The notes below the pieces were generated by a model that did not search any database, was not told where the DNA came from, and saw only the letters and a list, made by a program, of their open reading frames with translations. 22,029 bases of DNA from Pigoraptor vietnamica (Eukaryota; Opisthokonta; Filasterea). Below are positions 9,166-22,029 of this stretch, in pieces (position 1 is the first letter of the stretch; each line of letters starts with the position of its first letter). The stretch spans positions 1 to 22,029 of the forward strand of contig CALSCQ010003157.1 of assembly GCA_943704525.1 (NCBI GenBank). The letters are read 5' to 3'. A program made the translations under genes and the position numbers.

Positions 9166-11390
9166 ACTTCCCCGCTGCTCTTCGCGCTGCATCGCCTGTT
9201 CGTCGTGGAACAGACGTGCGGACTTCACACAGATGCGCCCATTGAAGCTCTCGCGGTCGTTTGGTCCAAGGAACCCATCGGCGACGGTACTTTAGCCTAC
9301 AATGTTACAGCGAGAATGGCCCACACTTCCTGTGCGCTCACTCCGTTGTTGTTCTATGTTGCGACCCACCGTAATATGGCCGACGCACGTGCTCACCCGT
9401 CGTGTCCGTGTGTTGCGACCTGCAGGCCTTGCCACTGCGTTTGTGCGCGCTTCCCTGTGGCGTTACGGCTACCGTGCGGCGCGAGTGTATGACGGGGATG
9501 GCATCGGCAGTCGGTGAGCCATTGGCATTTGTATCCATCTCTCTATCGCTGCTTACTTGCCTCTCACGCCGCTCCAGTGTTTCATATCACAGTTCATGCT
9601 GGACACACGTGCATGCACGCCTCTACAGTTGAATCGAGTCTCACATCTTTTTGCCCCTTGCAGCGACATCCTACTTGCGTTTGCGTGGTTCCTCGCACGC
9701 TCCGATTTCTTCCGCTGCCACGCTCTCAGGGTGGCCACACTGCGCCCTTCTGACGCGTCTCATTCGAGCGCACCTCAACCCGCACTGTCGTCGAAGCCTA
9801 GCGGGAAACCCCTCACGCGCACCGAGTCGGCAAACGCGGCGAAGAAGAAGAGAGAGGACGAGCGCGTAAACGTGGGATCGCTCCCTCCGTTTGGAGACGA
9901 GTTTGGCGTCACTCTGGCGGATCGTGCGAGGGCGGCGTCATTAGCGGTGGCGTTGGTGGATGAGCTGTCGAAGGGAATGGAGGGGCGGTGTGCGCGACTG
10001 GGAGACAGCGATGGGGCGGTGGGTGTCGGCGCTCTCTGTGTATTGCGACAACAGGCGGAGAGTGTGTGTGCGGGGCATAGGAGACTGCGCTACGGGTAGT
10101 GTGCATTGACTCATTTGGAAGGGTTGAAGAGCGCACGTGTGTCGAGAGCCGTTCTCACAGTTGTTGTATCACTCGATGCGCTGCATACTTCAGGACGAGT
10201 TTCGTTTGACGACGCTTACCCTACTCAATGGCCACGTCAAGGCGTCCGTGCGGCGCGCCAACATGCTGCGAAGAGAGAAGGGGCGGCTGGTCGAGTCCGT
10301 CCAACGAAAGTACGCCCACGCGCGCTCTGCGTCCCTAAGCGTGCGGGAGAGTGGCGCCTTGATTGGCATCGATCAGACCATCGGGCCCGCGTGTGCACCG
10401 ACGGTGGCTGAGGCGATGTTGCTTGCGGATGCGACGCTTGCAAGCGCCACAATGGCCGCGATGAAGACGCTCGAGAGTGCCCTTGAGCGTGTGAGCGCAA
10501 GCAGGGCGGTCGCGCGTGCCTTCTTTGCGTGGATGGTGAGTACACGCCTGTCTGTGTGTGCGCGTGTGTTGGGTGTACGTGTGCGCGCAGCATACGTTTG
10601 AGTGCCCGTTTGTTACAATACGCACGTGGCGGTGGAATTCGCCGATGTTACTTTGGGTTGATGGCTGAATTCGCCCGTGCCAATGTTCATTGTGCGTGCA
10701 GCAGCCAATAGCGAACGAGTGGTGCGGAGAGAACGGCGCCGAGGTAACAGCGGACAGCGACAATGTGGGTGATGGCGACTTTTACTCAAGCGGTGTCACG
10801 TCGTGCTCTCTCTCCCCCACACAACGCCACGCTCCCAATTCATTGCCACGCCGTTGGGCTAATTTGACGCAGCAGATGCTCCAGAGTGCTTCGGCAGCGG
10901 CGCCTTCTGGGCGGCGAAGTTCCGCGAAAACTGCGGCAAGCGACGGTGGGTTCCCGCGCGCGTGTTATCTCTAATAGACTGTGGAGTCGATGGACAACCG
11001 TCCGTGGTACCCGGCCTAACTGTCAGCATCTCAATTGAGATATGCGAGAAATTGGATGGAAATTGTCAAGTCGATGTTGACGCTACCCACCCCCTCTCCC
11101 TCACAGCCATCGCGCCCTTCCGGTGTCTCCCAAACCCGCACCCTTTTGTCCAGCAGACGGGCTTCGTCCTCGCCGCAGAAAGGGGGAGTGAGCAGGCGTC
11201 CGCCACCGTGCGACAGCCTCGCCACCACCGCGCACCGCAGCTGCGCATCCACAGCGCCATTGCGAGCCTCGCACGCGACATTGAACGGCTCGAGGGCGAG
11301 ATTGAGGCGGACTGGGCGCAGTACCGCGCGCTTCTCGACGCAGCAGCCGCGCGCGTGCCGCAGGGCGTCGTATGCATCGAGCTGGGGTGA
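9166..11390 (+). CDS. TEDC1: TEDC1-like tubulin epsilon/delta complex protein, 5' end missing
   Basis: Six exons (9166-9286, 9426-9513, 9664-10018, 10161-10535, 10702-10945, 11107-11390) encode 488 residues with no start codon. In human cells TEDC1 works with TEDC2, delta- and epsilon-tubulin to stabilise triplet microtubules of centrioles. From memory of human TEDC1 (C14orf80), matching blocks occur in order: TSPLLFALHRLF, then SRDILLAFAWFLARSD (human SRELLLALSWLLARG), PPFGDEFGVTL (human PLGDEM), a long helical region with Arg/Lys repeats, FFAWM, and a C-terminal coiled coil (LARDIERLEGEIEADW). Insertions of low-complexity Ser/Ala sequence make it longer than human. The end of exon 3 (GCG before GTGGGT at 10018) is the least certain junction. 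The fifth exon has a tandem GCAGCAG acceptor, so one Gln may be optional. An N-terminal piece of perhaps 40-60 residues is missing. Confidence 0.75.
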
Positions 11391-11768
11391 CATTGCCCAG
11401 GCGTTTTGTTCTCAATTCGCCATCGATTGCCGATAAGTCGTCGAACCCATGCCCCTCGCACGTGACTAGGACAGCCGCAGAGTGAGCCACTGGTTACCGG
11501 CCACTGCGTTCGCACACAAGGACTGCCAAGCGCTCCTCTAATCGGCGCATTTTGTGAGCGTTTGGGAAGTTGGACTGTGCCGTCAAAGCCGAAAGGGGAA
11601 TCGAGAAGCCCTTTCGTCTCTTTTCTGGCCAGAACGAATAAGACGAATTACAAAATACACGACCTGGCTGCCACAGGTGTACGCACATCCTCGTCAATTT
11701 TGCACTTTTCGTTATGTAATACCCGCACACGGCCGTCTAGCCCAAGGGCACACGCAACCCGCGCGCGC
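11391..11768. other. Convergent 3' spacer between TEDC1 and IARS2
   Basis: About 380 bp between two opposing stop codons. It contains CACGTGAC at 11459-11466 but no clear poly(A) signal, RNA gene or coding exon. Confidence 0.55.
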
Positions 11769-17299
<5,531 letters not shown>

Positions 17300-17682
17300 G
17301 GTGTGCTGTGCGACGCGCGGCGTGCGCGGAAGTGTGTGTCCTGCTCGCCTTCACCGTTTATAATCTCACTTTGAACTCTCGCGTGGAATCAGACCACTTC
17401 GCCGTCGGGTCACGTGATGTCGGCTCCAGTTGGGCCCTCGTCAGCATAGAAAACCCTCTCGCACAGACAAGCGAAGGTCGCACACCGCGCTTACTTCCTT
17501 CTCTCTCTCTCTCGTCGCCAGCAATTCGTGGTTTCTGTTGCCCGTTCGCATGAGCGTCGTTTTCACAGCGGGCAGTCGCCCGCACACCTTGCGCACGTGA
17601 CATCGCCAGCACGTCATCGGTGCGCGACGCATCGCACACACACACGCGCTTTAATGCTGTAACGTTGCGTGTGCGCTGAGCC
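17300..17682. promoter_or_regulatory. Divergent IARS2/ZFYVE26 promoter with two E-boxes
   Basis: A 383-bp spacer between two start codons. It holds GTCACGTGAT (17409-17418) and GCACGTGACA (17593-17602), both containing GTCACGTG in one orientation and both followed by a related ATGTCG/CATCG sequence. Such sites are bound by USF/MITF/TFE3-class or Cbf1-class bHLH proteins in animals and fungi; which factor acts here is unknown. A TCTCTCTCTC tract lies at about 17502-17512. No clear TATA box is seen. Confidence 0.5.
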
Positions 17683-20600
17683 ATGGCAGCGCCTGTTGCG
17701 ACGTCGCTGTCGGTGCCGACGGCGGCGCCTGCCTCGGGCGCGTCGTCGACTGCGCTTGAGCCGGTTATTGCGGGGCCGGAGGCGTGCCGATTGCCCTTTG
17801 TCGAAGACGCGCTGTTCGATCGCAAGCGCCTCGTGCGGTTCTTTGCCAACAATGCGCTGCTTGGGCGGTGGGAGCTTGCGAGGGCTGCCGTGGGGCTGAT
17901 TGAAGCGACGGACGGGAGGGACCCTTCGACCCCGTCCACGGCGGAGCTGCTGTCGGCCATTGCGAATGACCCCACGCGCGTGCGCAGGTGTGTGCGCGTG
18001 CGGATCGTGCTTGTGACTTGTGCATCTCTCTCGCCTGTCTCTGCGCGTGAGGTTCCTGGTCGATTAAGGATGAGAATCAGCCTCTCATTCGATGCATCTT
18101 TGTGACTGCGTGAGTGAGTTTGAGTGTGGTCATGAATTGACTTGACGGCGCTTACTCGCAGTGTGAAGACGGCGTCCGTGCCGTCGTTGCACCGCCTTGC
18201 GTGGCTTGCATACGCCGAGTTGAATGACCACTGTCGCCGCACGGGCGTGGACGTGCAGGTGTGTTCACATGCGCACGCATCCGGCATTCGCACACTCACA
18301 CACACACACTAACACGCACCATCTCACACACTTGCAACGCATGCGCCCATCGCAGTCGCTTGTGCCGGAGCGCCACGTGCACGGCTTGGACACGGCCCTT
18401 CTGCTCGAGTCCATATTCCCAGAGCACGACACGGCCCCTGCGGACGAGGTGGGCGTCACGTGCCACCACGCCGAGAGTGTGGTTCACCGCGACTCATTTC
18501 GCTGCGGTTGCCTCTTTTTCCCATTTCGCACGATTGCGCTCTCACCGCTACGCGTTATCGCACTCACCCTCCGATCTGTACATCGCAGGCGCTGTTCTCG
18601 CACTTCTCGCGCATGGCCATTCGGTCCGATGCTTCGTCTGACGGCGCTGCGGACGCCCTTTTCGCCCGCGACGACTGCGCTGCCCGTTTAAGGCGCGCGA
18701 TGGACGCAGATGCGTCACTTTTGGCAGCGCTGGCCGACCGAATTGCCGAAATTGGCTTTGTCAACTCTCGCACGAGCACGGCACTCCAGCGGCTTATAGT
18801 GGGGGTAGCGGAGGCCGCCATTGCCGCCGAGAACTGGGAGCGCCTCTACAGCATGCTATATCTGATGGATCCCACTCCCGAAATGGGCGCCGAGGTCCAC
18901 CTCCCTCGCCTTTTCGGGGCGCTAGTGTCTCACCCGCTCTATTTTGGGCTTGATGGGCTCAGAAAGCGCGTGTATGCGATGCTGCTAGGGAAGCGGACGA
19001 CGCATCTCTTGGGAGCACTGGGGGATGCGGAAGTGGCGGCTGAGCGTCTCTCCGGGAGCTTGCTACCGCTTTCCCTCCAGCGGTACGTGGATGCGGGCGC
19101 GAGCGCGACGGATTTGCGTTCGCTGTCGTCCGACGCCGTCTTAGACGAGGCACCGCCGGACACGCGCACCCTTATGTGCGACGTCTTTCGGTTCACGATA
19201 GCGCGCCGGAGGCACTTTTGGGAGGACTGCCTGCACGTGGCGATGGAGTGGACGCGAAGGGGCGACTTTGCGCGAATAGCACGCATGCTGCGATCTCCCG
19301 TGCTCGCGCCGCTGCGGCCGTACGTTCTGCTGATGAATTGGGGGCGGTGTGCGGACCTCGCCGCGCGCGCGAAACTGCTGTCGGCTTCGTGGACACGATG
19401 GGTGCGTGGATAAGATGGTTTTCTTTTTTTGTGGTGTGTGTATGTGTATGTGTGTGTGTGTGTGTGTGTGCGTGTGTGTGTGTGTTGTGCTTGTGAATGC
19501 GAACCAATCTCACACGCACGTGACGCCATGCCATGGCACGCAGGATGACCCCTCGCGTCCCACTGTGGGCGGTTCATTGGCCCTTGACGCCCACGACCCC
19601 GCGCTCACCGCTGCGTGCAGGTATGTCTCGCGCTGCAGCCACGCGGAGTTCCGCTCGTGCTGTGAATATGCTCGGTACCCGCAAACCTAACCCTCACTCC
19701 AGCGACGTTCGATGCTTGTGAATTCCGCTCATGGTGAATGCTTGTTCCCTGCTAACTCATTTCTCTTCGCCCCTCTTCTCCCTTCCCTCGCAGGCGGCTC
19801 GTGGCCCAAGTGCGCCTTGCCGAGTGGATTCGCGCCATGTTTGGCGACGCTCGCAATCCCATCGAAGGCGTCGACGTCACGTGGGTTCACCGCGAGTGCG
19901 AGTCCCTCTCAAGCGCCGACGTCCTTCGCGCGGGAAGCTCTGCGCCAGCATCGCCCGCCCAATCGTTCTCTCCCACACCGCGCACACGCGTGCGCACGTC
20001 GCTGTTTGAATTCAACGAATCGGCGCGGACCAGCGATTCGGCTGCGGGCGAGGCAGGTCCGTGGGATTCCGAGGGCGCGCTTGCGGTGCTCGTGCGACTG
20101 AAGCTGTTGGGCAAGTGCGACGAGGCGCGGGTGGCGGAAGTCCTCGGCGAAATTGAGGCGCTTGTGCCGCCGCAGGTGGGGCTCACTGCCGTTGCGATCG
20201 CATGGAATGGGCGTCGTTTGTTGCAGCCGGGGCTGTGTTGGGTCGTCACGTGAGCATGCACTCAACGGCACTACGACCATCATTCGACTCAGTGCGGCTG
20301 ACTGCCACAATAGCCCCGCGTGTGTTGACCCCCATTTTTCTTCTCTTTCTTCCCAGGCCGGGACTGTCGCGGACTCGCAGTGGTTCGCCTGCCTTCGCGT
20401 GCTCAATCGCCTTCGCCGCGTCCTTCTCAGCGGGTCTGATCACGACGACAGCGAAAGCGCGCTGAAAGAGGCCGACAGCATTGCATCGACAGTGGCGAAC
20501 CCCACGCCCCTCCTGACACTCCTCGAGGACGCTGTGTCTCTCTTGTTTTCCCGGCGAAAGGCAGCGCCCGCACCCGCGCGCGAGGCATCGCCGGAGACGC

Positions 20601-22029
20601 CGTCCGCTGTCGTCCCGCGGAGCATGTCGATTGCTTCCGCAGGTCGCTTGAGCCGAACGACGTCTGTGGTTGGTGAGTCGGGAGAGGACGAGTGGGACCT
20701 TGTTGCGAACAGGGCGACGTTCGGTGCGCTGATTGCGTGGATTTCGCGGTGGAGTGGCACACTGACAGTCGCTCGCGATGGGGCGGACACGTCCGTCGCC
20801 GCGCGTGTGTCGAAGCTCACGTCGAGTGTGGATGATGCAAAGTGGCGGTTTGACGTGGCGTGTGCGCTGCGGGACGCTGCCGGTGATGTTGGCCAGGTAG
20901 GCCTTCGCGTACACTGCTTGTACTCCGCCACGCGAGGTTTCCATTCGCGCTGTTCCGTTTCATGCCTGCGGTGGTGCACTCTGTTGGTGTCTCTCTCTTT
21001 GTCACCGCAGCTTAATCCCCCTTTTCATCGCTTCTCTACGCCCTCTTTTTGTGACAATCCCAGGAGCCCTTTGCCGCCAGCATCTTTGCCACTCCCGCGC
21101 AATTCCTGGTCACGTGCCTCCGTGCCGGTGACCACTCGCTTGCGGGCAGAATCATTGAGCGTTACGCGCGTCGCTCCACGGATGCGGACGACGGAGCGGG
21201 CGCGCCGGATGGCGGGAATGTGCTTCCCCAGGCGCTCGTGGACGAGGCCATTTTCGCGCGCGATTTCGACCGCGTTGCGCAGGCTCTGTCCGCGGGCTCG
21301 CCGGGTGCTGCCGATGCGGCGGGTGCGTGTCACGTGCTCCGTGTGCGCGCAGTCTTTTTTGTCTTGGTTGCTTGTTTTCTTGTCTTTGTGAGTGGTGTGT
21401 GTGTGACGGCGTGTCGTCGTCCCTCCCCTCCCCTTCCCCCCCCCCCATGCTTCTCACCGCTTCTGCCGTGTCTTTGCTTCCAGAGGCCTTTGTGGATTCT
21501 CTTCCCATTCTCAGCGCCGTGGGCGTGGCTGTCGATCTCGCCGTTGCCCACGCCCCCGACTGCGCATCCGGGGTGGCCCTGCTGGACCGCGCCCTCTCGC
21601 TCGAGTCGCGCGCGCTCACTCGCGCCACCGAACTCAACGCCGTCGAGACGCTCTCCCCCGCGTCCCAGTGCGCGTCGGCCGTCCTCGCGTTTGCGCGGTC
21701 GCTGTCGGCCGTGTGCCGCCACTTTGGCAATCTGTCGCCCGGCGAGGCGCTCATGGCGGTGGAGGGGCCTCTCGGAGAGTCGGCGACGTTGTTTGTCGCT
21801 CGCGAGCGCATGTTGGCGGCACAGGGCGAAGCCGTCAATGCCTTTGGTGCGACAAACGAGTCGCTGTCGAGTGGGTCGCGCTCGAGCAAGGGGCCCCGCT
21901 CGCCCGTGAAAGGGGGCCCTTCGGACGACCCGGCGTGGACGGCCGGCTCTGCGCGCAGGCCCAACTCATCGCGCACGCGGAGAAAGAGCGCGAACGGCCT
22001 CCGAAAATCGCTCGCGGACCTCGCACGTG
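17683..22029 (+). CDS. ZFYVE26: ZFYVE26 (spastizin/FYVE-CENT) homologue, N-terminal part, runs off the window
   Basis: Nine exons (17683-17987, 18162-18258, 18356-18448, 18589-19401, 19544-19620, 19794-20175, 20357-20896, 21064-21322, 21484-22029 open) give 1,037 codons so far; human ZFYVE26 has about 2,540 residues, with its FYVE finger far downstream. In animals the protein works with spatacsin and AP-5 in lysosome reformation, autophagy and cytokinesis. From memory of the human protein, matching blocks occur in order: RFFANNALLGRWELARAAV (human FFCECLRRGEWELAQACV); FRFTIARRRHFWEDCLHVAM through LRPYVLLMNWGRC (human FYCLSNNKHFLEQ to LVLLGWTHC); RVSKLTSSVDDAKWRFDVA (human HRLSKVVSEAQWRHKVV); and FLVTCLRAGDHSLAGRII (human LLASCILRGNFAEAHQVL). 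It is mostly alpha-helical, with Ser-rich linkers. ATG sits in a good context (GAGCCATGG). The lipid-binding part would lie beyond the window. Confidence 0.8.
19436..19490. repeat. (TG)n microsatellite (ZFYVE26 intron 4)
   Basis: TG dinucleotides with scattered A/C interruptions shortly after the exon 4 donor. Confidence 0.93.

Overview
The window is a piece of a nuclear genome from a GC-rich, intron-dense eukaryote. It carries an animal/fungal-type TOM20, a CREB/ATF-type bZIP, a ZFYVE26 (spastizin) homologue and a TEDC1 homologue (delta/epsilon-tubulin partner, expected only in lineages with triplet-microtubule centrioles). Together these suggest a flagellated opisthokont-grade protist or close relative; I cannot name the species. 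Introns are short (about 150-400 nt), packed with TG/CA microsatellite, and were placed here by hand from GT..AG signals, reading phase and protein family conservation.

Layout, left to right: an (AC)51 tract at the very first base; a small ankyrin-like protein with a hyperacidic tail (minus); about 1.2 kb with no recognised gene; a CREB-like bZIP (minus); TOM20 (plus, 4 exons); an LRR protein with a C-terminal Cys/His module (minus, 2 exons); the first 239 codons of the XPD/ERCC2 helicase (plus, 8 exons); a (GT)n tract of about 100 bp; a TEDC1-like gene lacking its 5' end (plus); mitochondrial-type isoleucyl-tRNA synthetase IARS2 (minus, 13 exons, apparently complete); and the N-terminal ~1,037 codons of a ZFYVE26 homologue (plus, 9 exons, running off the end).

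The genes are housekeeping genes with no shared pathway: mitochondrial import and translation (TOM20, IARS2), transcription/repair (XPD), centriole (TEDC1), endolysosome/autophagy (ZFYVE26). Three gene pairs are divergent and share short intergenic regions (bZIP/TOM20, LRR/XPD, IARS2/ZFYVE26); two are convergent (TOM20/LRR, TEDC1/IARS2).

I found no virus, mobile element, CRISPR or RNA gene. The most important oddity is that XPD stops at its DEAH box and TEDC1 starts mid-gene, with only a ~100-bp GT repeat between them and incompatible splice phases: a probable assembly collapse, or else a real deletion between two microsatellites. Other signals worth testing are a strong excess of GTCACGTG, a perfect palindrome CGAGATCTCG found only in two promoter regions, GTG-type splice donors with CGCAG acceptors, a GC-AG intron in IARS2, and a ~37-bp minisatellite.
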